From Cristatella mucedo (lineage: Eukaryota; Bryozoa; Phylactolaemata; Cristatellidae): a DNA stretch of 64,000 bases. A program made the translations under genes and the position numbers. Where the stretch lies: NCBI GenBank assembly GCA_009760855.2, contig WPIO01000107.1, positions 437,001 through 501,000 of the forward strand, read 5' to 3'. Under the pieces are notes generated by a model. It made no database searches. It was given only the letters and a program-made list of their open reading frames with translations, and was not told where the DNA came from. Shown here piece by piece: positions 49,691-61,349 of this stretch; within the stretch, counting starts at the first letter, position 1, and each line of letters starts with the position of its first letter.

Positions 49691-50935
49691 TGTTCTAGCT
49701 AAAAAGTTAGAAAAACAGAGCTAGGAGTGATATAGCTAAGCAGGGCGATGCACAGGTAGCTACCGCATGGGAGGCAATATCATGGCAGAGATGTAGGTAG
49801 CCGAATAGAGGGGTTAAGAAATAAGACTACAGGTCTAGGAAAGCCAAGATTTTGCTAACGAACCCGTGCGAGGGCTAATGAAGCCTGAGTACATCGAACG
49901 GACCGTCCTCCCATCCCAACTCCCCCCTACCCAGCCCCCTGAGGAACCAAGTTAACCAGAAAAGAGCAAATGGCAGGGGCAAATGATGTAAGCTAGGCAA
50001 GAGTCAAAGAAATTGGGCAAAGGAGAAATAAGCTTTTGATTAGCTAGAGAAGCCTCAAGTAAGGAAACCACACCAACACAAATTAACGAATGATGAAGTT
50101 AGCCAGAAGGAAGCGAACAAAGCAGCAAATTTGACAGGGGAACTATGCAACGGCTCGAAACTGAGGTTTAAGTAGCAGTCTACTGGCAACCAAAGCAGGG
50201 CCGATATAAAATAAGCTACTGAGACCAACGAAATATAAAAAACTGGTTGAACCCTAGCGTTATGTGGGGAATCGTGCAAGAGCTTAGAAACCTATACGAT
50301 GAGGAAGGAAACCAGCAGGCTAAAAGGAGCCCAGGCACTGCATATGAAACCAGGAAAGGGGATATGAAGGCGGTCAAGAGATGGAATCGGCCGTGCAGCT
50401 TAGGAAGAAACCGAATAGGGTCTAGGGATGCTGTAAAGTGGCTAACCAAATCTACGCAGCACAGAATGACGAGCAGGCAGGGACGAGAGAAGCCTGGTTG
50501 GGTATTACTTATTCAAGGAGTGGTTAGTGCTTCAGAGCTGGCGCTAGGGACACCGTATTTAGCCAACCTCGGAAGAAGTTAAAGAAGCTGGCAGAATTAA
50601 TGTAGCCGGGCATAAAAGGAAAGGAAATCTGTTTGAGGTAGAAATTGTCACGCAGGGGTTAGAGTATTAAGCAGGAGCTAAGCTAGCAACCAGTGAGCTG
50701 GTGAAGCCAGGCATTGGCTCAGGAAGGCCTACAGCGATGACAGAGGCAGGTAAAATGTTGATTGAAGATATGCACAGGCGAAGGGATGGGAACAGCAGAA
50801 GAGGCTTGAGATCTAATACTGCTGCTCTAGTATTAGGTAGAAGACTGGTGGGCCAAGCCACGCCCACAGTCTAGTGAAGTCTCGAAGGAACCACATAGGG
50901 GATAATAAATTCAGGGGCTAAGGAAAAAAGGTAAT
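49691..50935. repeat. Purine-rich decayed minisatellite, part 2
   Basis: Strand bias to A and G, with recurring AGCTAGGCAAGAG, AAGCCTCAAGTAAGGAAAC and GAAGGAAGCGAACAAAGCAG words at roughly 20-bp steps. Periodicity is weak, so this part is tentative. One pyrimidine-rich patch (49,907-49,947) interrupts it. No gene seen. Confidence 0.4.
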
Positions 50936-50939
50936 GATA

Positions 50940-51924
50940 AGAATAATAATATTAAAGCACTCGATAGAGCCCCCTCAGATAACTCAATCTCTGTATAGGT
51001 ACTTTACATTGGCTGCAGAGGGAAACGCGATTGACTGGTGAGTAATATCGTGCTTGATAAAAAAAAACATGAATAACATGGTTAGGGGAGACATGCACAG
51101 TGACAGCATGCAACTGTGGTTAGTGGCAGCATGCTCAGTGTCGGCGCATAGGCACCTGAAGAACAAATCACAGCTAGCCACAAAAGGGTGTAATAAATAT
51201 GGGTGTTTTAAAGTTCTTTTTAAATGTTGTCAAGTCAGTGATGCTGTAACACAAGTCGGGAGTAAGTTCTAGGTTGTGGGAGCATAAGGACTAAAAGCGT
51301 GGTCTCCCAAATATTTGAGGTTTGTCCAAGGTATTCGTAAAAAGTTGGATTCCGAAAAGCAGGTGGTACGATGCTTGGCCTGGTATGGAAGTAGATCTGA
51401 GAGATAGGTTGGAGCCGAAAAATGAGGTGACCTAAAAGTGAGCTACAAAACCCTGAAGTCGATCCGTTGACTGCCTGGGAGCCAGTGCAGGCCGGCAAGA
51501 AGTTATGTGATGCGGCAACTGTCATGCACACGACAGACAGCCTAGCTGTCGAGTTCTGCACCAGCTGTAAGCGCCTGATTACACATGCCGGTAGGCCAGC
51601 AAGCAGTGAGTTACAGAACTCAAGACCAGATATCACAAATGCCTTTACCAACTGAGACGTAGTATCCACATCTAAAGAAGCCCGAAGTTTAGAATGTTAT
51701 ATATATGAAAGTATACAGACTTGATTGTGGAGCTGATTTGGTCGTCTAACGAGAGGTCACGTTGGAACATGACACCTAGATTTCGAGCTGATTTGACTGG
51801 AGATATGCTGGCAGAGCCCATTTTGAGCATTAGCCTTTCCAATTTCTGAATTACACTGATTTTGCCCATACCTAATAATTTAGTTGTATCATCGTCTAGT
51901 TTAAGAAAATTAGAAGAAAATTAT
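50940..51924 (-). mobile_element. LINE 3' half, reversed, with SINE at its upstream end
   Basis: The minus strand gives 'MGKISVIQKLERLMLKMGSAS', 'SARNLGVMFQRDLSLDDQISSTIKSVY', 'DTTSQLVKAFVISGLEFCNSLLAGLP', 'RRLQLVQNSTARL', 'PSIVPPAFRNPTFYEYL', then the 3' UTR and hairpin near 50,965-51,010. Frames are shifted. A family-1 SINE lies directly upstream. Confidence 0.9.
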
Positions 51925-52098
51925 GAAGACCAGCTGATTCACCAGTCTCTTTTGCATAGCAACAGAAGAGCCTTTCCGGCTATCACGATAGCTCGCAGTG
52001 GCAATAAAGAATCGCCTATCACAGGATTCGAAAACATGACCTCGCAGCCAAGGTCATGAAAAGCAACCACCTTACCTAGTTTGCCATCACGGCTCACT
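51925..52098 (-). mobile_element. SINE family 1, near full length
   Basis: The minus strand begins GTGAGCCGTGATGGCAAACT. Box B is GTTTTCGAATCC, the body GATTCTTTATTGCCACTGCG, then GGAAAGGCTCTTCTGTTGC and GGTGAATCAGCTGG. It sits at nearly the same LINE position as the copy at 44,108. Confidence 0.88.
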
Positions 52099-52109
52099 GA
52101 AAACATCTC

Positions 52110-52339
52110 CTTGGCAGGAAACTAGGCTTGGGTGAAGAGTAACGGGCAGGTAACAAGAATACTCTCAACGGCAGTCTTCATCAGCTAAGATAGTACAAGC
52201 AATAATGTATGTATTATTACCAATGATAGTGAAGCATTTGTGTAGGATCATCTAGGCACTTCATATATGCTGTACAGGAAGCATTATTCGTAATTGTAAG
52301 CTGTTCACAATGTTCACAATGTTCACAAGTATGAAATTA
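52110..52339. other. No recognised feature
   Basis: Short spacer between the SINE and a reversed LINE. A tandem GTTCACAAT triplet occurs near 52,304-52,330. Confidence 0.5.
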
Positions 52340-53110
52340 TTAGAGCTCAGCGTTAACATGCCAACATGGTTACAGGCAGCATGCACAGTTAAGCAGGCCT
52401 AAGGCAAGCGAAAGACGAACTACAAGAGGGGCTAAAGGCTGTGATAAAGCAAGTGTGATTTAGCTTATTTTAGCTATCATTAAGTCAGGGGATGTCATGA
52501 TGTCTCTCCAGAGTGATTTCCGGACTTTAGAAGCATGCAATCTTAAGGCAAGGTATCCAGAGGATTAAGGGTTCGTATGCATTTTATCTAGTCAATTTAT
52601 TTCTGACAAGCTATTGGTACAGTACCAAGCCTGGAGGGGTTGCACTTCCGATCGGTAGGCTGGAGCCAGCTAATGGCAGGTCGTGAAAGGGAGTGGCTGT
52701 ACCTTGATATTAATACAGTGACAGACTGGAAGCCTATGTAGATCAGTGAGCATTTGTCTGACAAAGCTACTACGGAGCTCACGACAGATAAAATTAGCAG
52801 CAGAGTTTTCCAAAAACTGTAAACTTGATGGCACAAGCCGGTTGACCAGATATCAGGGAGTGGCAGAATACCATAAGGGACGTTACTAATGCAGGGACCA
52901 ATTTGAATGCAGTGTGCTTGTGTAAGTAAGCCCATATTTCGCCGATGTTATATACGTAAAAGTAGGCTAACTTTACTAGGGATCCGACGTGGTCGTCTCG
53001 GACTAGGTCGCTTTGGAACAGGAAATCTTGAATTCGTGCAGATGGTATAAGAGAATATTTAGCTGAGTAAATTTTAAACATTAAGCATACCAATGTCTGA
53101 GTGACACTCT
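52340..53110 (-). mobile_element. LINE 3' fragment, second subfamily, reversed
   Basis: The minus strand shows 'DFLFQSDLVRDDHVGSLVKLAYFYVYNIGEIWAYLHKHTAFKLV' (in parts), 'ALVTSLMVFCHSLISGQPACAIK' and 'SYSHSLSRPAISWLQPTDRKC'. It pairs with the shorter forward copy at 18,905-19,410. Confidence 0.82.
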
Positions 53111-53269
53111 GTTTTCTTTTGACTAGTAATTTTCAGTATCGTAATTAAAGGCACTTAGCAGCCGTCCCTGTGCTGATGTCTGATCTCCGATATCGATGTC
53201 TGCATGCAGCAAAAAAAATTAGACAGTGCGTTGAGGTAGAGAGCTGAGAAGGATTTGAAATCCCATGCT

Positions 53270-53425
53270 GATTTAACAGTATCATTTTTATAGCAGCAGA
53301 ATAAACGCTACTGCTGATGCTTGTAGTTGAAAAGAAAGGATCTTATAACTGCAGGATTGCAATTTTCATGACCTTGGTGGTAAAGAGCAAGTACTTTACC
53401 TTTAGGGCTATGGTGGCCCAGTGCA
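53270..53425 (-). mobile_element. Possible SINE family 1, strongly decayed
   Basis: Blocks AAAGGATCTTATAACTGCAG, CATGACCTTGG and ACTTTACCT...TATGGTGGC follow the family order on the minus strand, but box A and box B are eroded. Confidence 0.4.
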
Positions 53426-53429
53426 AACA

Positions 53430-53943
53430 TGAACACAGTATAATCAGCATAGATGTGAAAGGTCTGTATGTTACTGCCTATTGTCTGCTACTCCCTTTCT
53501 ATTACTCCACAAAAACATACAGACAATGTTCATATTCCGAATGAGGGTATTTCGTAGCACACTCGCTTGGGGGCTAGGAAAATGTGCAGAGGCTAGGGAG
53601 GTGGCATTACGGCTAGGAATTATGTCCATAGACAAAGACGTAACATAACATGACATAACATAGGCATAAACCGTGGACATTGAACAATTAATTTATTAGG
53701 ACTGACTATGTGAATATTCGTTCGTTCTTCCAAAATGTGTGTGGCAAGTGATCGAAATTATATATTTCTTTAAATCTGACAAATACTAGAACATTAGAGT
53801 TCCATACTATTCGTAAACTGTTTCGAATGAAACATTAGTGTACCTAGCCTCACAATGGTATCCTCCAAGGGAGCAGGCCGAGTGACGACGGTCACGTTAA
53901 CACAAAAACATGGTGCGTGGTGCTTAGGATGCTACCTAGAGGA
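53430..53943. other. No recognised feature
   Basis: Contains a short ACATAAC repeat (53,640-53,662). No gene, RNA or element recognised. Confidence 0.45.
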
Positions 53944-54111
53944 TGGTGACCCATGATGGCCCCTAGGTAATGCAGTTGCGCTTTAAGGCCTCTGTCCTGA
54001 TGTTGCCGATTGGAATCTAGCGGCATGCAATCGTTTTTCACCCCTGCAAGCTGTGGCAGCAGATTTTAAGGCTCCTCTGTTAAATCGAAAAGAGGCTGTT
54101 AAATCAGCAAG
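53944..54111 (+). mobile_element. SINE family 1, forward
   Basis: GATGGCCCCTAGGTAATG (head), CCCCTGCAAGCTGTGGCAG and TTTAAGGCTCCTCTGTTAAA (body), and GAGGCTGTTAAATCAGC (tail) match the copy at 44,108 in order. Confidence 0.78.
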
Positions 54112-54114
54112 TTT

Positions 54115-54430
54115 TTTGTAAAGGAAGCCGAGCAGGTGCTAAAGAAGATGCCCAAAATGCAAAGGAATCCGAGAAAAGGGAAATTGAGCCTCATATGCAT
54201 CGTAAAGAGGCACAGGGTCTAGTAAAGATGTGCAGTTCTTAATGCATCCTTATAGGAATATGGAGGCTACTCAATAGCACCGAAAGGTTGGTATGGGCAA
54301 AGGCATCTCAGCAAGGACAATACAGGCTTGGTTTGTGGGAAGAAAGCAGGGAAAGGGTAGTTAAGCAGTCTGTAGCCAAGAGAAGCAGCATAACTGGCTA
54401 GGAAGGCAGTAGGAGTAAACGCTTGTTAAT
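54115..54430. repeat. Purine-rich decayed ~20-bp minisatellite, part 3
   Basis: Steps such as GAAGCCGAGCAGGTGCTAAA, GAAGATGCCCAAAATGCAAA and GAGGCACAGGGTCTAGTAAA follow at about 20 bp, resembling the words at 48,130-48,744. Confidence 0.5.
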
Positions 54431-54489
54431 AATATGCTTAGTAATATGTTAATAATAATAATAAACATAATAAAAGGCAATACGTTTGA

Positions 54490-54930
54490 ATAGCTGTCGC
54501 AGAGAAACTAATCAGTCTCTTGTGGAATTTAGCACGTTTTGTAAATTAAGCATTGCGATGTGCTCATTTTTAGGCTGCCGTCACATCGTTACAAGTCCTA
54601 TATGGCTTTGCAGTTGGTTTCAGGCGAAAGACACACACAGCTTCACTGACAGCAAAGCACTCGAGTCAGCTTTGCATGTGAGAACGGCTTCGGTACTTAT
54701 AAGAACATTCTCAAGATTCTATGGTGGTAGGGATTTTGCCTCTTTTTTTCTTACTATCGTTTCTTACTCAGTGTTAATAGGCTATCAGCTTCATCTAAAA
54801 AGGATTGGTATTGACGTATTGCCTCATTCTCTTTCTTTGTTTGTCTATATGTCGTTTTTTTGTCTGTCTGCTTCTCTCTCTCTTTTCCCTGTCTGTCAAT
54901 TACCATGACATCAAGTTGTCATCAAATATA
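54490..54930 (+). repeat. Diverged right end of the 5.2-kb unit
   Basis: Collinear with about 17,840-18,140 of unit D: the GCTGCCG..CAT, TGGCTTTGC.GTTGGTT, GAGTCAGCTTT, ACGGCTTCGGT.CTT.TAAGAACA and TGTCTGTCTGCTTCTCTC blocks, ending in a short, mixed pyrimidine tract. It adjoins segmental copy 2. A 140-codon frame at 54,486-54,908 has no recognisable domain. Confidence 0.7.
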
Positions 54931-55349
54931 AATAAACAATGGATGTAAGCAGTTTTAGTTCTACATTCTGCAACCTAAATGACTTATCACCTGGCCAAAT
55001 TGTACACACATTTTTATTGTGTTAGATCTCGCACAAATATGGTGCACACATAATAGATTGTCTAGCTATTTGATGTCGGTTTCAAGCATCACTACTCTGT
55101 TTACGTATGGTCTACCACTACAGCCGAAGCTCTATGAATCGTAGTCCTTGCCAAATAGAGGCAATTATAAGAGCAGGGCGGCAGAGCAGTGTAAAAGCTT
55201 TTTATTGTTAATAAGCACAAGTTCCATTAAACCGGCATACAATGTATACCTTCACGTCGCGACTGTCTGCCTTCAACCTTTTGATAAGAACCTGAGACTA
55301 GGACACGGTGACTATAAAAAGCAGCACCAGAATCAACTTCTCAATATTT
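54931..55349. other. No recognised feature
   Basis: Unique sequence between the unit remnant and the duplicated segment. Confidence 0.5.
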
Positions 55350-57375
55350 TTCAACTACTGACAAACTTGCTGAGAGCATTACCATTGGATGCCAGTTTTA
55401 GTGTCCAATAATGTTGCCAGAACTCTTTTGCTTGGTCATATCTGAGCAGTAAGGCACGCGTTGTTTTAGAAGTCAAGTCGTTGGCTCTAAACTAGCAGCT
55501 GGCCCCATTATACAGCCAGCTGCTGACTGGAATAAATCTACAAGGTTCCCAAGTATTCTCCTTTAAAATAAGTGATGCGGCAAAATTGCATTTTCTTTTA
55601 TTTAACTTGGCAGCAATGTTGTGTAGTATGCTGTGTTGAACATCAATCATTTGGACAGAATCCCGAATTAATAAGTTGTGGAATGAAGCGATGTCTCGAA
55701 ATGAGGGTAAAATTGATTTTAATAAGTGGCACAGTTGTCTCGTAATAAATGCATCGCTCACTCTCTTCATATTCTGACGTTTTGTCTTAATTTATATTTC
55801 TTATCTGCCTAATCAGATTGGACTTTTCTGCTACAGCAAGCTTACGTCGCACAGTTCCTAATATGTATTGCCCTAGCCAGCTGCAGATTTCCCAAATCCA
55901 AGCTCAAGTAGCAGTGGCTTACTGCCGTAGATTAAACTAAAAGGAGTGGCTTATCACATCCTGCTAAGGCTGGGATATGTTTGACTGGCTTAATGGAGTC
56001 CATGGGGCTTGCATCTGCTGTAGCACTGTAGCTAGCAATAACATCAAGAATATCTGCACTCCAATGGAGGTAAGCTTTTTGTATTGTACCTGTATGCCAT
56101 GTGTATGTGAATAATGATTCCCCGAGTTTTGCTGAATAACATCTCCTGAAGCTGTGAAGAAATTTCAAGTACAACTTTACTGTATGCTGCATGCAGCCCA
56201 ACAAGAGCCTTTCGCAATGTACAGTTGCTAATGAAGCTTGTAGGGACTGAGGGGCTTGTAAGCATAGCCAATTACTTTTCATCTTGGCAGGCTTTGTGTT
56301 CACGTCCACTTATATTGCTTGCATGGACCCGGATTTTTCGTTTTAGGTAACATGAACGTCTTATTCCGAGACTACGAACGAAAGAAGATACGGAAACCTA
56401 AAAAAAATTGAGTTATTGGTGCAAATCTCTGCAATCGTACTGATATTCTAGAAATTAGTTCTCAGAAATACCAATGAAGATGGACGGTGTGTATGAAAGG
56501 AACCTCTGAACAATAGCTAGGCTGAGAGATCAAAGCAGCTTTTGGAGCTTCCATTACATGACTACTTAAAATAATTAATCAGTATAAAGCCTATTCTAAC
56601 TTTTTTATTGATAACTGCTTACCTAGCAAAATAGCTTTTTGAAATGGAGAAAAGTCAAAACTGTTTGGGCTTTGCAGCAACTGTGTAAAAGTTGATGACT
56701 AATCAGGAGAGCCTATAATGTAACATCACTAAAGGCTTGTTGAAAGGTGGAAGCATTACTACAACAGACTAATCGTCAAATAGGCGAGCTAGTGCATTTC
56801 TGCAGTGCCGAAGCTTAAGAAATGAGAAGAATCCATGCACGGCTGCCCGTCATTGTATAAAACCGAGGACTGTACAACACGGTTTACTGAATTCCACGGC
56901 ACCTTTGTAAGGCACCGTTGTTTTGATTCCTCACGAATAGGGGGCTGGGGGCCTGCTATATCACAATATTCAATACTTGCAGAAGTTTAAATTAAGTGTA
57001 AGCGCAGGTAGACCACAACATTGGAGGAAAACAATTTCTATATCCCTGGACAGCCTGATGAACGTGGGGAAACAGCAGCATCGCAGGATGACTAGTAGCT
57101 GCTGAGTGGCTGGTGCAAGCAGGCCAGCTCGCGACCGAGGTCACTTGATGCCGTCATCTGCAGCGGCCTTTCAATGCGGTGCACAACTTGGCATTCGCAT
57201 GTGGGGCTGCTCTATTTCGCAGTGCACTCTACGCTTCAGATATTTCTCGGTCAGGGGATATGCACATGAACCGCAGTCGTCGACTCAGTGCGGCTCATGC
57301 CCGTTCCAGAACGCTTAGTGCGAGCACTAGTGTGCCTTGGACATTCGGCAACTTTACTTAGGCTTTGAAACTGAT

Positions 57376-58374
57376 TAGATCCAAACATGGATAGTAGAAA
57401 ATTTTCTTAAACTAAACGATGACAAAACTAACTTCCTACTTATGAGAAAGCCCAGCGTGATTTAGAAATTGGAATGGCTGACGCTCAAATTCGGCTCTTC
57501 CAGCATATCACACGTTGAATCAGCTCAAAACCTAGGTGTCATGTTCCAAAGCGACCTCTCCTTAGACGATCACATCAGTTTAAGGGTCGAGTCTGCCTTC
57601 TTTCAGCTACATAACATTGCTAAAATTCAGGCTTGTTTTAGATAAGCGTACTAAGTCTTGCATTCGTGACATCCCGTCTCGACTTCTGCAACTAACTGCT
57701 TGCAGGCCTACTTGCATGAGCGATCAAGCGACTGCAGCTAGTGCAAAACTCTGGAGCTAGACTTATCTTTCGTGAGCTTGAGAGTTACCACATCACACCA
57801 TTTCTCGCCGACCTGTACTGGCTATTAGTCTAGCAACGCATAGATTGAAGGTTTTATGGCTCACTTTTGGATTACTTCATTCTTTGGCTCCAGCCTATCT
57901 CTCCGATCTACTCCCCTCTCCCCCCCCCCCCCGCCAGGCCCAGCATCGTACTGCCAGCTTTTCGGAATCCAACAGTCTACCAATACCTCGTACAAACTTC
58001 AAATCCTTTGAAAAACCGTGCATTTAGTTTGTATGCTCCCAAAGCATGGAATTCTCTCCCGACTTCCATCAGAGCATCACCTGACTTGACCACATTTAAA
58101 AAGAACTTTAAAACATACCTATGTATGACAGCATTTAGTGGGTCCCTGAGATTTGTCCTTCATGTACTAATGCGTGCTGCCACTGTGCCTGCTGCCACAA
58201 ACCACATTTGCATGCTGATGCTGGGCATTTTAACTAATCATGTTATTCAAGTTGTTTATCAAGCACGATATCACTCACCATTCAACCGGGTTTCCCTTTG
58301 CAGCAAATGTAGAGCCCCTAGAAAGAGATTTAGCTCTCTGAGAGTGCTTTATCACGTGCATCATTATTATTAGT
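57376..58374 (+). mobile_element. LINE 3' insertion absent from segmental copy 1
   Basis: About 1 kb: 'NFLKLNDDKTNFLLM', 'SAQNLGVMFQSDLSLDDHISL', 'LLHSLAPAYLSDLLP', 'PSIVLPAFRNPTVYQYLVQTSN', 'SLYAPKAWNSLPTSIRASPDLTTFKKNFKTYL', then 3' UTR, hairpin and TTA tail. Copy 1 reads straight through at 21,536-21,548. ACTGAT on the left and ACTGTG on the right resemble a short target duplication. Confidence 0.9.
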
Positions 58375-59184
58375 ACTGTGAAAGAGAACAAATTCAAGAG
58401 AACACCGAGTGCTAGCTACCTGAAAGAGAGTGCCGGCTGACTGCTGATTTACCAGGGCGCCGATTTGGCTGCTGGCAGCACCAACCAATGCCGAGCAAAC
58501 TGAAGCGAACCGAAGCGGGAGTCCGAATGCTTTGCGGTATTTTCAGCCCTTGCCTAAGGCGGCGGCGATTGCAGCATTTGCAGAAGTTAGCTCAGCGTTG
58601 GTCCTTTAGCAATAAAGGCTTGAGGTATTTTATGCAACAGGGCTGCTTGTGTCTGGCGCTTCCGGAAATCCGAGATGAAAGCGCAGAGACGACCGGCACA
58701 AACACTAAAGGCATTGCTGATTGAAAGTACGGGAAAGAACTGACTGATAATGATGTTTACACCTTACGTGGAAGCCACAGAATCAGCCGCTTGGCGGCCG
58801 GGAATGGAAAGCTTGCTGGAAAGGAGACGTCGGAGGCACTCGAGTTAATTTGTGTGGGTCGCGCTTTTTTCTTAGCTTAGTCTGCTCAAGTTGAATAATG
58901 TATGCAAATTGTGGCATTTCACATTGCAGGCCCCACTAGGCCGATATTCACGGTGCTGGCCGGTTCCGGAAACGGACCACAGCAAAAGGCAAAGGCGGCG
59001 ATAACAAGTTTCCCTAGAGGCGAGGAAAGGGGGTCGTTATCTGTGCGGGCATATTCATCACCAATATGTGGCCTCGCGGACACAGGTTTCTCAGAGAGCC
59101 TACGTAAGGGTCGCATTAACGTAATGCAAGCAGGCATGCTCGGGACAGAGCTACGCTGTAGCACTGGGAGCTGGAAGACGGTCG

Positions 59185-59218
59185 GCTTTCGGCGGCATAA
59201 ATATACGGCGCTGAAAGC
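59185..59218. other. Small hairpin, copy 2 partner
   Basis: Arms GCTTTCGGC and GCTGAAAGC, the partner of 22,349-22,384 with one base pair changed on both sides. Confidence 0.5.
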
Positions 59219-59790
59219 GTGGTCTGCCGAGAGTTGTCGCGTTGGCAAGCATCGGGCAAAACATGCAGTGTAGTCAAAAGAACAAAGGCATTTACGTGTA
59301 GCCTTGGCCTGGAGTCGCACAGTAAGCACGGCCAAGTTTCGAGGGGCGCTCGTGAATTGCGTTAGCCGTTCGCCGGCGGACGGCCGGCTCTTCGCTTTTC
59401 ACTCCGTCGTTACAAAACCACCCAGCCCAAACCTACGCTAAAGGCATCAGCTCTCCTGGCTAATCAGTTATCGAGACCTACGCTGTTCGTACGGCGAGGC
59501 AGCCCACAGGACTCTTAGCGCTAGATCGGGGGAAAGTCGGGAGTTGACAATAAGGCATCCGAATGGTACGAACGACAAAATAACTACTTCAAAAGTAAAT
59601 GTTACGTTCTTGGGCACACACAAATCCTATACAGCTTGTCAACTTGAGCTGAATCCATAAAAAGGCCCGGATTGCACTGGCGGTAACGAGCCAGCCCTAA
59701 AGTAGAAAAAATTCACGCAAGTAATGGTCTAGATAAGCAGCCATTACAAACCGATGGAACAGGATGGGCCCATATTTTCTCAAAAAAAAA

Positions 59791-59910
59791 CCATTGGTTG
59801 GATCGTGTGCTCAAACCGGAAAGACACAAAATCATACCATATATGGTTGTTACCGCTTCCGGGCAAAAAGCCCGTATAAAAGGAGCGCCGGACGTGCATC
59901 GGTCTTTCTC
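59791..59910 (+). promoter_or_regulatory. Putative core promoter, copy 2
   Basis: ACCATTGGTTGG (inverted CCAAT) at 59,790, CArG CCATATATGG at 59,837-59,846, and a canonical TATAAAAGG at 59,875-59,883. A pyrimidine-rich GGTCTTTCTCCC lies about 30 bp downstream of the TATA box, where a start site would fall. Spacing between CArG and TATA is 38 bp in both copies. The TATA box here is closer to consensus than in copy 1. Confidence 0.5.
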
Positions 59911-59944
59911 CCGGTAACGGATCGAGTTACTCTTGCTACGGCTG

Positions 59945-59953
59945 CAGGTAAGG
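59945..59953 (+). other. Possible splice donor, copy 2
   Basis: CAG|GTAAGG, a near-consensus 5' splice site about 70 bp after the TATA box, aligned with CAG|GTTAAG in copy 1. Another donor-like GTAAGT occurs at about 60,005, but it is not shared. Confidence 0.35.
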
Positions 59954-60394
59954 ACGGCCTCCATTACTGCCGTGAGGGCGGCCATTGTGGCGGCTCTGAT
60001 GACTGTAAGTAATTTTCTCGACTGCTTTGTGCTAACTACGCGACCTGTATTGACGCTCAAGTTTTTCCCCAGTACAAATATTTTACGGTGGTACTGAAGC
60101 GACGCCAGTTCCTGTGAGCACACAACGCTAACGCATTTTTTGAGCAGCGGTTAAATGCTAATCTGAAGTGACAGATTAGGTGCCAGTCGACTCCGAACTG
60201 CGACCTTAAGCTAGGCAGTGTACTGGCTGCCGCGCCACCTATTTACTATGGGTAGTGCCCAAACGCTCTGGCCTCACACGCTGGTCTCGGTTCTGCTTTA
60301 CTTTCCCAAAGTTTTACAAGTTGCATCGATGCATAGACAGCGACAGTTCTCACCGGCGAAGGTGTTGCTTGCCGTGGCATAACGTGAAAGATAC

Positions 60395-60470
60395 GGTTTT
60401 GGGGTTGAGGTTTCGGCCCGGCACGCGTCGTGACGTAGCATGTGGCGGATCTAAATCTCAACCGCGGAAC
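60395..60470. repeat. Inverted-repeat hairpin H0, copy 2
   Basis: GGTTGAGGTTT on the left faces AAATCTCAACC on the right, retaining the fold seen at 23,613. Confidence 0.5.
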
Positions 60471-60676
60471 AAGTGGACATACTATATTCTCCGCTTTCGC
60501 TTTGCGGTTTTTCGCCCTAAAAGCATATTGCGTTGTATTGAGTTGCATTGCTTTGAATAATTATCTAGCTGTTGTGGCGCTAAGCTATGTTCCAGGATGC
60601 CTGTAGTGTTAGTATGATACTGTAGCGCCTTAAAATCCAGGTCCCAGCAAGGAGAGCTCTTCCAGGTCATAAGGAG

Positions 60677-60739
60677 AGAGATTGAGTTCTCTGAGGGCGC
60701 TTTATCAAGTGAATTATTATTATTATAATTATTATTATT
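60677..60739 (+). mobile_element. 63-bp LINE tail insertion with target duplication
   Basis: Contains only AGAGATTGAGTTCTCTGAGG, the rest of the 3' hairpin and a TTA tail. AAGGAG flanks it at 60,671-60,676 and 60,740-60,745. Copy 1 has the uninterrupted GTCATGAGGAGCTGGAG at about 23,914. Confidence 0.9.
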
Positions 60740-60969
60740 AAGGAGCTGGAGACGACGGTAGAAGTATATAAACACCCTTAAGGCATTTAATTAGATATTC
60801 ATGCAAAACTTCTCAGTCTGGTATGTATTCTTCAGGGCAATGATCATTCGTTTTACCTTTGTGACCTGTTCGTTATGTTTTCAAGCCTGCGTCGAGGCTT
60901 AAGTTGCTCATTCCTAGATGTCAAAAGCAGCATTTTGGCACAATTCAGGCAAAAAACTTCATAGAAAAG

Positions 60970-61048
60970 TCTACTTTGGAACAGAGATTTGCATCGCAGA
61001 CTTAAATAAGTCCTTTATGTCCGCGACCCAAATCTCGCTTCCAGGATA
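60970..61048. repeat. Inverted-repeat hairpin H1, copy 2
   Basis: TTTGGAACAGAGATTTGCAT faces ACCCAAATCTCGCTTCCAGG; the core CCGCGACCCAAATCT is unchanged from copy 1. Confidence 0.6.
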
Positions 61049-61087
61049 GAAGTAGCAAATACTTCATACTCGTGGCGGTAAGGCGTG

Positions 61088-61153
61088 GGGATTTTGGTGG
61101 GTTGATTTACATCGTACATCTATTATCCACGACCCAAATTTCAGCTCCAGGAT
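61088..61153. repeat. Inverted-repeat hairpin H2, copy 2
   Basis: Left arm ATTTTGGTGGGTTGATTTAC is more eroded than the right arm, ACGACCCAAATTTCAGCTCC. Confidence 0.5.
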
Positions 61154-61257
61154 GAGCAAAGGCAACTTAGGGCATTCATTTTTTGGCTACTCTTGCTGTG
61201 AAATAGAATGCAGCAATCCATGCTGGCAATATTAGAGCTTAGTGTTAAGTAGACGTT

Positions 61258-61349
61258 CCAGTTTTGAAACAGGGACTTGGGCCGAACGGATATGCAGCCC
61301 TGATGTGGCTAGCCATTTCCGTGACCCAAGTACCTATTGCTGAACCAGC
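61258..61349. repeat. Inverted-repeat hairpin H3, copy 2
   Basis: CAGGGACTTGGGCCG on the left faces TGACCCAAGTACCTA on the right, with outer CCAGTTTTG/TGAACCAG. The left arm restores a G that copy 1 lacks (ACTTGGG against ACTTGTG), so the core pairs perfectly here. Confidence 0.6.
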
